Shown here: piece by piece, positions 52,032 to 61,498 of the stretch
Position numbering within the stretch: the stretch's first letter is position 1
How the letters are laid out: every line of letters starts with the position of its first letter
DNA from: Bin87 sp963692995
GTDB lineage: Bacteria > Chloroflexota > Dehalococcoidia > Lucifugimonadales > UBA3495
Length of the DNA: 64,000 bases
Direction of reading: 5' to 3'
NCBI GenBank assembly: GCA_963692995.1
Contig: OY843611.1
Location: forward strand, 124,001-188,000
The notes under the pieces: model-generated
Seen by the model: the letters and a program-made list of their open reading frames with translations, nothing else
The model's database searches: none
Told to the model about the DNA's origin: nothing
Translations under genes and position numbers: made by a program

Positions 52032-53873
52032 TTACGACGCCCGCCGCTCCAGTCCTTCTTCCAGCGCCAGGCGTTCCCCCGGCACGGCCGGCGGCAGCTC
52101 CGCCGGCGTCTCGTCCACCACGTGCATCCGCAACAGCGCGGACACTTCCTGCTGGATGGCTTCCTGGGCGAAGGGGTTCAGCTCCCCCATCTGGCGGAAT
52201 TTGCGGTAACGCTGCTTGACCAACTTGCCGGTGGATAGGCGGCTCGTTTCCGCCAGGTGTTTGTAGATGGCGAACTCGAGGCTGGTCACCGCCGCGCGAG
52301 GGTCGTTGTGGGAGCCGCCGGCGGGTTCGGGCACCACCTGGTCGATGATGCCAAGTTCCTGGCAGTCCCGGGCGGTGAGCATGAGCGCTTCCGCCGCCTC
52401 TCGCGTCAGATAGCGTTCCCGGGAAGGTCCGCCCACGGTGTGATGCAGTGAAATGGGCGAATAGATGGCGTACTGCTGCATCAGGATGCGGTCGGACAGG
52501 CTCAGGGCCAGGGCGGCTTCGTTGCCGGCCTCGCCGATAATTACTGAAACCAATGCGGTCGGCGCATCCAGCATCATGGAGAGGCTGCTGGCGATGGCGT
52601 TGCCGATGCCCTGCTCTTCCGACTCCAGGCGCGGGTCGGCGCCTTGGGAGTCGATGAGGGTAATCAGAGGGAGGTTGAACCGGGCGGCCAGGGCGATGAC
52701 CCGCTGGGCTTTGCGGAGGCCGCTGGGATGCAAGAGGTATCGTCCGCGGTCGCTGTCGTGGGAATGGCTGCGCTGCTGGCCGATGGCGGCCACCGGGTGA
52801 CCGCGCAGCAGGCCGAGGCCGCCGACCACGGTGCGGTCGTCGCTGCTGACCCGGTCACCGCAGATTTCAAAGAAGCCCTCCAGTGCATGCCGCATGTAGT
52901 ACAGGGCGTCGGGCCGTTCATCGTGGGTTGCGGCGTTCAGCGATTCCCACGTCTCCGTATCTTCCGCCGCCACCGCATGCAGACGCGAGACCGCCCGCCG
53001 GCTCAAACGGATCCCTTCCGGTTCTACCAGCAGATTAAGCAGCTGGCTCAGCCGTTCCCGCAATTCTTCCCGGTCCACGACGCTGTCCAGCAATCCTTGT
53101 CGCAGGTGGTGTTCGGCGGTATGCGCCTCCGGGGGCAACTGCCGGCCGGTGGCTTCAATAATTGTGCGTATTGGCGACAAACCCACCACCGAACCCGGTT
53201 CGGCGACGATGATGTCGGCCAGGTTGGCGAAGCTTCCGTAGGCCTGGCCGGTGGAGGGGTTGGACAGCACGGCGATGAACGGCGCCGCAGCCTCGCGCAG
53301 CTTGTTGACCGCCGTGACGGTTTTGGCCATTTGCATCAGCGACAGCACGCCTTCTTGCGTCCGGGCTCCGCCGCCCGTAACCAGCGCCACTACCGGCAGG
53401 CCGCGCCGGGCGGCCAGCTCGAAGGCCAACGCCACCTTTTCCCCCACCACGCTGCTCATGCTGCCGCCCATGAAGCCGTAGTCCAGCACCGTCAGCATGA
53501 CGTTTCGCCCACCGATCCGGCAGATTCCCGTGACGGCGGCCTCAGTGAGACCGGTGCGGTCCTGGCTTTCCGTAAGCTGGTCGTCGTAGGGCGTGCGGCT
53601 GGAAAAAGACAGGGGCGCCACCGAGCGGACGTAGCGGTTATGCTCACGAAAGCTACGCCGGTCGGCCAGCAACTCGATGCGCTCCCGCGCCGAGAGGGTG
53701 TAATGAAAACGGCAGAAGGGACAGACCCGGTATTCCAGGTATGCCCGGGAATCGCTGATGGGCTCGTGGCAAAACAGGCAGTGGTCATGCACTGCCGAAA
53801 GGTACACCTCTTCCAGCTCATCTCCATCGCTGAACAGGTGTACCAGGAAATTCGCCAGATTGCGGACCGGCAC
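52032..53873 (-). CDS. Acetyl-CoA carboxylase carboxyltransferase, fused beta and alpha subunits
   Basis: A 613-residue single chain that joins AccD and AccA, which are separate in most bacteria. It transfers the carboxyl group from biotin to acetyl-CoA to form malonyl-CoA. The N-terminal half has the AccD zinc finger CLFCHEP and CPFCRFHY (residues about 33-58) and the crotonase-like core VTGGGARTQEGVLSLMQM. The C-terminal half has the AccA signatures RYLLHPSGLRKAQRVIALAARFNLPLITLIDSQGA and IIGEAGNEAALALSLSDRILM, then YSPISLHHTVGG. The GTG start is preceded by GGAGG. A ZP-linker-free fusion of this kind is known in several Chloroflexota and Actinobacteria. No biotin carboxylase gene is adjacent. 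Confidence 0.92.
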   Translation of the reverse strand: MPVRNLANFLVHLFSDGDELEEVYLSAVHDHCLFCHEPISDSRAYLEYRVCPFCRFHYTLSARERIELLADRRSFREHNRYVRSVAPLSFSSRTPYDDQLTESQDRTGLTEAAVTGICRIGGRNVMLTVLDYGFMGGSMSSVVGEKVALAFELAARRGLPVVALVTGGGARTQEGVLSLMQMAKTVTAVNKLREAAAPFIAVLSNPSTGQAYGSFANLADIIVAEPGSVVGLSPIRTIIEATGRQLPPEAHTAEHHLRQGLLDSVVDREELRERLSQLLNLLVEPEGIRLSRRAVSRLHAVAAEDTETWESLNAATHDERPDALYYMRHALEGFFEICGDRVSSDDRTVVGGLGLLRGHPVAAIGQQRSHSHDSDRGRYLLHPSGLRKAQRVIALAARFNLPLITLIDSQGADPRLESEEQGIGNAIASSLSMMLDAPTALVSVIIGEAGNEAALALSLSDRILMQQYAIYSPISLHHTVGGPSRERYLTREAAEALMLTARDCQELGIIDQVVPEPAGGSHNDPRAAVTSLEFAIYKHLAETSRLSTGKLVKQRYRKFRQMGELNPFAQEAIQQEVSALLRMHVVDETPAELPPAVPGERLALEEGLERRAS

Positions 53874-54155
53874 CTAACCCCCTCCTCTAGTTGCCGAAGA
53901 ACCGACGACGGGCCTGATTGTAAATAGAGCGGCTTGATCTGTCTATCGGGCTGTTGGGGTTGGAGGAATTTGGGGAGTGATTTCCGGTTTTCAACAATCC
54001 CTAGCCTTCGTCCCATCAAGAGAGTGGGATCGGGGGAGTTTCGCAATTTCCTCTAGAGTTATCCTACTATTGTACACAATCGGCAATTCGTCGCGGGAAG
54101 AACGGACTGTTGCCGTTTCGGGTCATTCGTCCAATAGGGTCATCCGTCCAAGCGC
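53874..54155. other. Intergenic stretch without a recognisable gene
   Basis: About 280 bp between two minus-strand genes, less GC-rich than the surroundings. It should hold the promoter for accDA on the minus strand. I see no convincing ORF, RNA or terminator hairpin. Confidence 0.5.
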
Positions 54156-55682
54156 CTAATCGCCGGCGGCGGTGTGCTCAAACCTGATCATGATGGCCGG
54201 GAGATCGCCGCCGTTTGAGTGCGGCATGGCGGCCCACTGCGCTATGCGAACTCCGGCTACCCACGCGATGCCGCGGGGCGTGACCACCAACGGCGCCCGC
54301 TCCCGCCAGCTCCGCGGCACGCCGGCGTCGGTGAACAAGTCCTGCAACTTGCGCGTGCCCGACATGCCCAGGGGCTGAATGCGGTCGCCCGGCTGCCAGG
54401 CGCGCACCGTGGCGCCTTCTGACAGAGCCGCCGGGAACAGGTACGCTGCCAAGGGGTCGCCCGTGTCCAGGGACGCATCGGCGGGCAGCCGAACCGCCTG
54501 CGCCGTAACCGCCCAGCCGTCCTGCTTGGTAACTGCGACGGCGATGGGCCCCCCGGGCAGCGTCAGCCGGAACGGCCGGCGCAACGGCGGCGGATACGGG
54601 CAATCTTCCCGCGCTTGCGGAGCGGTCAGCATTGCGCGGGCGCCTAGGGCGGAAAAACGATACCCCCGGGGAAGTTCCACCGTTTTGCCCGACCCCGGCG
54701 CGACGACTACCCGCGCCATCGCGGCCAAGTGTCGTTCCGTCAGGCGCATCGCCTGGCCGGTTATGGCGATCCAGGCACGCCGCAGCAGCAGGTACTGCAA
54801 CGCCGGATGCGCCTTCGCCAACCGCTCCCGGTTCAGATACAGCGCGCCGCGTCCGGGATTTTGTTCCGGAGCAACCTCAGGCCACAGCAGGTCGGCTTGC
54901 TGCTCCATATAATCCACCTGCGCTGACGCGGTGCGCGAAAGGCGGCCCAGCGCCTCCACAATGCGGGGGTTCAACTGTTCTTGCAGCGCGGGCATCAGGT
55001 CCTGGCGCACCCGGTTGCGGGCGAACTTCCGCATATAGTTAGTGCTGTCGTCCCGGTAGTCGATGTTGTAATTCCGACAATACGAAACGGTATGCTGCCG
55101 GGTCAGTTCCAGCAACGGGCGCCATACGCGCAAGCCCAGTTCTCGCCCCGCCGGGTAGGGCCACTCGTCCAGCTCGCTCATTCCGCGCAGACCGTGCAGC
55201 CCACTGCCCCGGGCCAAATGGAGCAGCGTCGTTTCCGCCAGGTCATCGGCGGTATGCCCCACTGCCACCAACCGCGCCCCAACCTGGCGGGCCACCCGCG
55301 CCAGGAACTCGTAACGAACATCCCGCGCCGCCTGCTCGAAAGAACTCACTCCGGCCGCACGCTGGTATGCCGCAACATCCACCTCATCGACGATGCAATC
55401 GGGCCACATACGGCGCACGAAATCTGCGTCGTCGTAAGTTTCCTGCCCTCGAAAATCGTGGATCAGGTGGGCCGGCTGCACCTTGAAACCGAAGCGGGTG
55501 TCTAGCTGGGCAATGCGCAGCGCCCCCAGCAAGGCGCAAGAGTCCGGCCCGCCGGACACTCCGGCCACCACCACGTCATCCGGTCCCAGCCCGGCCCGTC
55601 GGGCTGTCGTCAGCGCGGTGATGTACAGTTGCAGCGCTGCCTGGAATCCCCGATCCCGCCGTCGCCGTCTGTTGCGGCCCAT
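54156..55682 (-). CDS. tilS: tRNA(Ile)-lysidine synthase
   Basis: 508 residues. TilS attaches lysine to C34 of tRNA-Ile(CAU), changing its codon reading from AUG to AUA. The PP-loop AGVSGGPDSCALLGAL lies near residue 35. VGHTADDLAETTLLHLARGSGLHGLRGM near 140 is the family hallmark, and DYRDDSTNYMRKFARNRVRQDLMP follows near 215. The C-terminal domain ends with WQPGDRIQPLGMSGTRKLQDLFTDAGVPRSWRERAPLV, the TilS-C motif. I start at the ATG at 55682, seven bases after the preceding gene's stop and with AGGGA upstream; the longer open frame only overlaps that gene. Last gene of a three-gene minus-strand operon. Confidence 0.93.
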   Translation of the reverse strand: MGRNRRRRRDRGFQAALQLYITALTTARRAGLGPDDVVVAGVSGGPDSCALLGALRIAQLDTRFGFKVQPAHLIHDFRGQETYDDADFVRRMWPDCIVDEVDVAAYQRAAGVSSFEQAARDVRYEFLARVARQVGARLVAVGHTADDLAETTLLHLARGSGLHGLRGMSELDEWPYPAGRELGLRVWRPLLELTRQHTVSYCRNYNIDYRDDSTNYMRKFARNRVRQDLMPALQEQLNPRIVEALGRLSRTASAQVDYMEQQADLLWPEVAPEQNPGRGALYLNRERLAKAHPALQYLLLRRAWIAITGQAMRLTERHLAAMARVVVAPGSGKTVELPRGYRFSALGARAMLTAPQAREDCPYPPPLRRPFRLTLPGGPIAVAVTKQDGWAVTAQAVRLPADASLDTGDPLAAYLFPAALSEGATVRAWQPGDRIQPLGMSGTRKLQDLFTDAGVPRSWRERAPLVVTPRGIAWVAGVRIAQWAAMPHSNGGDLPAIMIRFEHTAAGD

Positions 55683-55689
55683 GCCGTCC

Positions 55690-56316
55690 CTAATACCCGG
55701 TGCGGTTGGCCGGCGTGAGGTGATCCACGGCGTTGTACTGGTTGAGCCGCCGGCCGCGCTGCCCGGTAGTGATGGTGGTGCGACTGCCCAGGCCCAGATC
55801 CATGTAGTTGATGTTGGCCAGGGGCAGGTCGAGGGTGGCGGCGACAATACAGCGGATGGTGAAGTTATGGGTTACGGCAATCACCGTGTCCGCAACGTCG
55901 TGCGCGTTATCCAGGTCGGCGAAGGCGGCCATGGCGCGCTCCTGGACCATGCCCAGCGACTCGCCGTCGGGCATCGTGACGCTGCTGGCGTCCCGGCGCC
56001 AGCCCTGGTAAAGATCGGGCCAGCCGTCGCGCATCTGCTGAATGGTCACGCCTTCCAGCGCGCCCATGTGCATCTCGGTCAGGCGGGGTTCATCGGCAAC
56101 GGCCAATCCGGTCAGGTCGGCCATCCGGGCGGCCACGTCGCGGGCTCGCTTCAGCGGGCTGGAATAAATGGCTGCCGGGTTCCAGGTGAGGCTGGCTACC
56201 GCCAGTTCCCGGGCCTGTTGACGGCCCCGCTCGGTCAGCAGGGAGTCGGTAGAACCCTGCAATCGGCCGGCGGCGTTGATGTCCGTTTCGCCGTGGCGCA
56301 CCAGGTGGAGCTTCAC
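55690..56316 (-). CDS. Histidine phosphatase family protein (phosphoglycerate-mutase-like)
   Basis: 208 residues. The N-terminal LVRHGETDINAAGRLQG carries the phospho-accepting His9 and Arg8. SSPLKRARDVAARM, EMHMGALEG (acid Glu) and VTHNFTIRCI (second His) complete the active site. The lack of longer inserts fits a broad phosphatase, such as those acting on phosphosugars or cobalamin precursors, rather than glycolytic mutase. The GTG start at 56316 overlaps the upstream gene's stop (GTGA) and has AGGAGG at seven bases. Confidence 0.9.
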   Translation of the reverse strand: MKLHLVRHGETDINAAGRLQGSTDSLLTERGRQQARELAVASLTWNPAAIYSSPLKRARDVAARMADLTGLAVADEPRLTEMHMGALEGVTIQQMRDGWPDLYQGWRRDASSVTMPDGESLGMVQERAMAAFADLDNAHDVADTVIAVTHNFTIRCIVAATLDLPLANINYMDLGLGSRTTITTGQRGRRLNQYNAVDHLTPANRTGY

Positions 56317-57692
56317 CGAACCGCCTCCTGTCCGACTGCGGCCACCCGTTCCAGCCGCACCCGGTCGATGCGCGCGCCCGCCATATTGGTAACTGTAACC
56401 ATCAAATCTCCGGCGCGTACCCATTCGGCTTCCTGGGGCAGTTCGCCCAGTTCGTGGAGCACCAGGCCGGCGATGGTTTGATAATCGCCCTCCGGCACGG
56501 AGATGCCGGCGTCTTGCAGTCGGTCGTTGATCTCGATGATGGTCAACCCTCCTTCCATTAGGTAAGCTCCGTCGTCCAATTCGACGATGCTGCCGTCGGC
56601 CTCGGCCGATGGCGAGTCGTCGTCCACCACAGTCCCCACTATGACGCCGATGATCTGCTTTAGCGTAACCAGGCCGGCGATGCCCCCATACTCGTTGGTG
56701 ACCAGCATCATGGACTGGCGTTGCGCCTGCATGGAGTCAAAAGCGTCGGATACCGGCACCGTTTCCGGTATGAAATCGACCGGCCGCAAGGTGTCGGTTA
56801 CGGGGTTGTCCATCCCGATCCGGCCATGGCTCTGGGCGATGAGCACTTCCTTGTTGGAGATAACCCCCAGCACCGTTTCCGGGGAACCCTCGAACACCGG
56901 GAACCTGGTGTGGCTGTTTTCAGCATACAATGCCAGAAACTCCCGCAAGGTAGTGCCCTTTTCGATCCACAAGATTTCGGTGCGGGGCGTCATGATTTCA
57001 CTCAGCCGTCGGTCCCGGAAGTTGAACACCCGATGCAGGCGCTGCGCTTCCTCCCGTTCCACCGCTCCCTGCTGGCTGGACAGGTCGATCATCATGCGGA
57101 GTTCGCCCTTGGTGAGGCCCGTTTGCCACGCCTCCGGAGATGTTCCCAAGAGCTTGTACATCAGACGCGGAAGCACCGTGAACAGATAGATGAACGGAGT
57201 GCAAACCAGCATCACGAGGGCCACCGGACGGCCGGCCAACAGCGACCAACGCTCGGAGTAGGTGGCGGCCAGGGTCTTGGGAGTGATCTCGCCGAATATG
57301 GAAATTGCCACCGTCATAATCACTGAGGTCAGCAGGGCGGCGTAGCCGGCGTTTTGCAGCAAGTCCGCCGCCAGGGCCGTGCCGATGGCGGTGGCGAATA
57401 TGGTGAAAGCATTCTGGCTCAACAGTATGGTGGCGAAGAACTTCTCATGCTGCGCCAGCACCCGGTTCACCACGCCGGCGGCGACGTTGCCCTGTCCGTC
57501 CAGAAACTGGATGCGAATCTTGTTCACGGCAACCAGCGCCGCTTCAGCGCTGGTGAAAAACGCCACTCCGAGAAAACTTATGACAAGCAACGAAAGTTGC
57601 AGGCCCAACGGTATGGTCAACCCACCGGTCACATCTCCGGCCTGCAACAGAACGACCCAGCGGGATAAACCATCGGGCGCAATGTCCATCAT
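56313..57692 (-). CDS. CNNM/CorC-type membrane protein (hemolysin-C family)
   Basis: 459 residues from the ATG at 57692. An N-terminal DUF21 domain (about residues 25-195) has several membrane helices, including FLGVAFFTSAEAALVAVNKIRIQFL and ISIFGEITPKTLAATYSE. A CBS pair (EIMTPRTEILWI near 240 and PVTDTLRPVDFIPETVPVSDAFDSM near 310) and a C-terminal CorC_HlyC domain (DGAYLMEGGLTIIEINDRL) follow. The family acts in magnesium and cobalt efflux, despite the hemolysin name. AGGAGG lies 12 bases upstream of the first of two ATGs. It leads the operon with the phosphatase and tilS genes. Confidence 0.9.
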   Translation of the reverse strand: MMDIAPDGLSRWVVLLQAGDVTGGLTIPLGLQLSLLVISFLGVAFFTSAEAALVAVNKIRIQFLDGQGNVAAGVVNRVLAQHEKFFATILLSQNAFTIFATAIGTALAADLLQNAGYAALLTSVIMTVAISIFGEITPKTLAATYSERWSLLAGRPVALVMLVCTPFIYLFTVLPRLMYKLLGTSPEAWQTGLTKGELRMMIDLSSQQGAVEREEAQRLHRVFNFRDRRLSEIMTPRTEILWIEKGTTLREFLALYAENSHTRFPVFEGSPETVLGVISNKEVLIAQSHGRIGMDNPVTDTLRPVDFIPETVPVSDAFDSMQAQRQSMMLVTNEYGGIAGLVTLKQIIGVIVGTVVDDDSPSAEADGSIVELDDGAYLMEGGLTIIEINDRLQDAGISVPEGDYQTIAGLVLHELGELPQEAEWVRAGDLMVTVTNMAGARIDRVRLERVAAVGQEAVR

Positions 57693-57933
57693 GGGGACGC
57701 TAAACCTCCTTCTTATGAGAACGCGGGCCGCTCGCCGTCCCAGGCAACCAAACCCCAATTTTGATTATTCGCGAAAAGGATAACCCGCGAAAAGGATAAC
57801 ATTGGCGGCAGCCTATCGTAAAGTTGCCGCGTCGCTCATTCCGATGGCTTTGGGTAAAAAAAGTCCTCGCCCCCCAGATGGAACCGGATGGAAAAGGGCC
57901 GGAGCGAGCGGCCGCCGCACCCGGCGGCCGCCC

Positions 57934-57942
57934 TGCTATAAT
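57934..57942 (+). promoter_or_regulatory. Extended -10 promoter element before tsaD
   Basis: TGCTATAAT: a consensus TATAAT at 57937-57942 with the TG extension, 34 bp before the ATG. It needs no good -35 and none is seen. Confidence 0.55.
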
Positions 57943-57975
57943 TTTTAAGCCATCAACCGGGACGGGTCAATTTGC

Positions 57976-59073
57976 ATGCTTATTCTGGGTATTGAGACTT
58001 CCTGCGACGAAACTGCGGTCGGCGTGGTTGAAGACGGCCGCCTCTTGCGTTCCAACGTGATAGCCTCGCAGGCCGCGTTGCACGCAACCCACGGCGGCGT
58101 GGTGCCCGAGCTGGCTTCGCGCCAGCACATCCGCGATATGCAACCCACCTTGCAGCGCGCCCTTTCCGACGCCGCAATCGCCTTGGAGGACGTGGACGCC
58201 GTCGCCGTAACCCACGGCCCCGGATTGGCCGGCGCCCTCATCAGCGGCGTCAACACGGCCAAGGCTCTGGCAATGACGCTGAACGTGCCGCTGCTGGGGG
58301 TAAATCACCTGGAGGGGCACATCTATGCCGCTTGGCTGGCGGCCACCGGCCCGGCGTCGGCTCCTGATCCGTCCGGTGAACCGGGGTTCCCCCTGGCCTG
58401 CCTGGTCGCCTCCGGCGGGCATACCGACCTGATCCTGATGGAAGGCCACGGCGACTACCGATTGGTGGGCCGCACCCGCGACGACGCCGCCGGAGAAGCG
58501 TTCGACAAAGCGGCGCGAGTGCTGGGCCTGGGCTTCCCCGGCGGTCCCGAAATCCAGCAAGCCGCCGCATCCCTGGCAACATTCGATGCGGACGACAACA
58601 ACCACAGCCCACGCGACGCGCAGGCGGCGGCGGCGCTGCCCCGGGCGTGGCTGAGGGACACCCTGGATTTCAGCTTCAGCGGAATAAAGACGGCCCTGCT
58701 GCATCGCGCTCAAGACGTTGGGCTGTATCCGCCGCCGGAAACGGATGACCCGGACGCCCGCCGGCTGGTCGCTCAACTGGCCCACCAATTCCAGGAGTCT
58801 CTGGTGGACGTGATGACGGCTAAATTGCTGGCCATGGCCGAACGCTACCACGCCCGAGGGCTGATACTGGGCGGCGGCGTGACGGCCAACGCTCGGCTCA
58901 GGCAGCGCGTACTGGCCGCTTCGCCCCTTCCGGCAGTCATACCTCCCCCGGTGCTGTGTACCGACAACGGGGCCATGATCGCCGCCGGCGCTTTCTACCA
59001 GTACCAGCGCGGCGACATCGCCGACCTGGCCCTGGACGTTGACCCGTCGCTGCCCTTCGGCCAGACCCGGTAG
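57976..59073 (+). CDS. tsaD: tRNA threonylcarbamoyladenosine transferase subunit TsaD
   Basis: 365 residues. With TsaB and TsaE it transfers threonylcarbamoyl to A37 of tRNAs that read ANN codons. LGIETSCDETAVGVV at the start, THGGVVPELASRQH near 38, and the metal-binding pair HLEGHIYA near 113-117 are diagnostic. So are PCLVASGGHTDL-like LACLVASGGHTDLILM, DDAAGEAFDKAARVLGLGFPGGPEIQ and the C-terminal CTDNGAMIAAGAFY. It is divergent from the corC-like gene. lysS follows after 94 bases. Confidence 0.97.
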   Translation: MLILGIETSCDETAVGVVEDGRLLRSNVIASQAALHATHGGVVPELASRQHIRDMQPTLQRALSDAAIALEDVDAVAVTHGPGLAGALISGVNTAKALAMTLNVPLLGVNHLEGHIYAAWLAATGPASAPDPSGEPGFPLACLVASGGHTDLILMEGHGDYRLVGRTRDDAAGEAFDKAARVLGLGFPGGPEIQQAAASLATFDADDNNHSPRDAQAAAALPRAWLRDTLDFSFSGIKTALLHRAQDVGLYPPPETDDPDARRLVAQLAHQFQESLVDVMTAKLLAMAERYHARGLILGGGVTANARLRQRVLAASPLPAVIPPPVLCTDNGAMIAAGAFYQYQRGDIADLALDVDPSLPFGQTR

Positions 59074-59167
59074 AGACGGCGCCGGCGCAGCGCGCCCCAG
59101 TCCTCCGCCTGCCTGCCTGCCTGCCTTTACAATGCCTAGGCCCGGAATTACTATTCAAACTGCTATC

Positions 59168-60742
59168 ATGCCCGACACCACCGAACTGACAACGCCCGAA
59201 CCAGAGGACAACCTGGGCAGCCTGGAGGCCAATCTGGCCAGCCGGCGAGCCAAGTTATCCCGCATCCGCCAGCGCGGCCTGGATCCCTACCCGCCCCGCG
59301 TCCGGCGCGATTGCAGCGCCGCCGAAGCGGTGGCCCGTTTTGAGGAATCCGAAACCGCCGGCCCATCCGAAACCGCCGGCCCAACTGAAAGCGTAGCCGG
59401 TCTCCATCTGGCCGGGCGCATCGTCTCCATGCGTGTTATGGGCCGCGCCGCCTTTCTGGATCTGCGCGACGCCTCGGGCGTGGTGCAGGCCATGTTCCGC
59501 CAGAACGTCCTCGGCGACGCATACGCCCTGCTGCAAGACCTGGACCTGGGCGACTTTCTGGGCGTATCCGGCAACATGATGCGTACCCGCACCGGCCAGC
59601 CCACCATCGAAGTCCACTCGTTGACCGTCCTCGCCAAGGGGATGCGCCCGCTGCCCGAAAAGTGGCACGGCCTCAGGGACGTGGAAACCCGCTACCGTCA
59701 ACGCTACCTGGACCTTATCGCCAACCCGGAAATCTCCGAAACCTTCGTGCAGCGCAGCCGCATCATCAGCGGCATTCGTCGGTTCTTTGACAGCCGCGGC
59801 TTCATCGAAGTGGACACCCCCATCCTGGTGCCCATTCCCGCCGGCGCCCACGCCCGCCCGTTCATCACCCACCACAACGCCCTGGACGAGCAGCTTTACC
59901 TTCGCATCGCCACTGAGCTGTATCTCAAGCGCCTCATCGTAGGCGGTCTGGACAAGGTGTACGAAATCGGCCGGGTCTTCCGCAACGAGGGCATCGACCA
60001 GGATCACAATCCCGAATTCACTCTGCTGGAGTCCTACGAAGCCTACGCCGACTACAACACGGTGATGGAGATGGTGGAGGCGCTGGTGTCAGCGCTGGCC
60101 CAGGACATTCACGGGAGTATGCAGATTGCCATGGGCGACGACATCATCGACTTCACGCCGCCCTGGCCGCGCCGGTCCCTGCGGGAGGAACTGCGGCGGC
60201 GCAGCGGAATAGATATCGAGGACTACCCGGATGCCGAGTCGCTTACCCGCGTTGCGCGGGATCTCGGCCTGGAACCCGGGCCTAGCGAGGCGCGGGGACG
60301 CCTCATCGACAAGATGCTCTCCGTTTACGTGGAGCCGCACCTGGTCCAGCCTACTTTCCTCACGGACTACCCCGAGGATATGTCGCCGCTGGCCAAGGGG
60401 CATCCCGATCAGCCCGGCTACGTGGAACGGTTCGAGGCATTCGCCGCCGGCATGGAAATCGCCAACTCCTACACCGAGCTGAATGACCCGGAAGTTCAGC
60501 GCGCCCGCTTCGCCGCCCAGGAACACCAGCGCGACGCCTACGGCGACGAGGAGGCCGACCGCGCCGACGCCGACTTCCTCACCGCCCTGGAATACGGCAT
60601 GCCTCCCACCGGCGGCCTGGGCATCGGCATCGACCGCCTGGTCATGCTCCTTACCGGCCAGTCCACCATACGCGACGTACTATTATTCCCCCAGATGCGC
60701 TCTCTTTCCAACGACGATGGAAACGCGGCGCCGCGCGATTAG
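59168..60742 (+). CDS. lysS: Lysyl-tRNA synthetase, class II
   Basis: 524 residues from the ATG at 59168. An OB-fold anticodon domain (AGRIVSMRVMGRAAFLDLRDASGVVQAMF) precedes the class II core. Motif 1 is near RRFFDSRGFIEVDTPIL, motif 2 is YEIGRVFRNEGIDQDHNPEFTLLE, and motif 3 is GMPPTGGLGIGIDRLVMLLTGQSTIRDVLLFP. The open frame extends upstream to 59039 over tsaD, but that part is Pro-rich and not conserved; a start at 59132 is also possible. A short imperfect duplication in the linker (SETAGP) is seen near residue 60. A run of GCCT units precedes the start. Confidence 0.95.
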   Translation: MPDTTELTTPEPEDNLGSLEANLASRRAKLSRIRQRGLDPYPPRVRRDCSAAEAVARFEESETAGPSETAGPTESVAGLHLAGRIVSMRVMGRAAFLDLRDASGVVQAMFRQNVLGDAYALLQDLDLGDFLGVSGNMMRTRTGQPTIEVHSLTVLAKGMRPLPEKWHGLRDVETRYRQRYLDLIANPEISETFVQRSRIISGIRRFFDSRGFIEVDTPILVPIPAGAHARPFITHHNALDEQLYLRIATELYLKRLIVGGLDKVYEIGRVFRNEGIDQDHNPEFTLLESYEAYADYNTVMEMVEALVSALAQDIHGSMQIAMGDDIIDFTPPWPRRSLREELRRRSGIDIEDYPDAESLTRVARDLGLEPGPSEARGRLIDKMLSVYVEPHLVQPTFLTDYPEDMSPLAKGHPDQPGYVERFEAFAAGMEIANSYTELNDPEVQRARFAAQEHQRDAYGDEEADRADADFLTALEYGMPPTGGLGIGIDRLVMLLTGQSTIRDVLLFPQMRSLSNDDGNAAPRD

Positions 60743-60766
60743 GAATGTCGGAACCGGGTGACTAGC

Positions 60767-61486
60767 ATGACTACAGCGAATGTCGGAACCGGAACCGATA
60801 TGACGACGACCGCGAACCGTCGCCCCGAGGCGGAAACGTTGGGCAATGCTGCCAGCGCCAATCCATTTCCGCTCAAGATTAGCTTGCCCCGCGATGTGGT
60901 CGCTGCCGGCGCCGCGGCTTGCGCGCTCTGGTGTATTGATCTGACCCTGGCCAACCCCGACTTCCCTTGCCGGATTGAACTCAACGCCAGCGGCGAACTG
61001 GAATTGACAATGCCGCCTTACTACCCGGCTGATGCTCAAGAAGGCGAGACTTATGGGGCGTTGCACATCTGGAACCTGGCTAACGGACGCCCCGGCTACG
61101 CTACTACCGCCAGCGGCGCCTACCTCTTGCCCAACGGCGCCATCCGTTACCCCGACGCAGCCTGGACGGCGGCGGCCAATGTCCCGACGGATGGCATCAG
61201 ATCCGGTAGTCCGCGGCCTTATTGCCCTGACTTCGTGGTGGAAATCCGCTCCCCATCCCAATCCCGCCCGTCTGACTTGATCGAGCTACAGGACAAAATG
61301 CGGGAGTACCGGAACAATGGCGCAAGCCTCGGCTGGCTGATCGACCCCCTCGAGCGCACCGTCCGCATCTACCGCGCCAGCGCCGCCGAACCCGAACTGC
61401 TGCAAGACCCGGAGACGCTGGACGGCGAGGACGTGCTGCCCGGATTCGTGTTTGAGGTCCGACAGCTGATTTTCACCCTGGTATAA
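60767..61486 (+). CDS. Uma2-like (DUF820) putative endonuclease
   Basis: About 240 residues. The family has a PD-(D/E)XK fold and is abundant in Cyanobacteria and Chloroflexota; its role is unclear. Family marks are FPCRIELNASGELELTMPP near 70, PYCPDFVVEIRSPSQSRPSDL (catalytic Asp and Glu) near 165, and KMREYRNNGASLGWLIDPLERTVRIYR after it. The start is uncertain: GTG at 60758, ATG at 60767 or ATG at 60800 would all work, and no clear ribosome site decides. A short direct repeat (GAATGTCGGAACCGG) flanks the first two starts. Confidence 0.8.
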   Translation: MTTANVGTGTDMTTTANRRPEAETLGNAASANPFPLKISLPRDVVAAGAAACALWCIDLTLANPDFPCRIELNASGELELTMPPYYPADAQEGETYGALHIWNLANGRPGYATTASGAYLLPNGAIRYPDAAWTAAANVPTDGIRSGSPRPYCPDFVVEIRSPSQSRPSDLIELQDKMREYRNNGASLGWLIDPLERTVRIYRASAAEPELLQDPETLDGEDVLPGFVFEVRQLIFTLV

Positions 61487-61498
61487 CAGTGCTGACTT

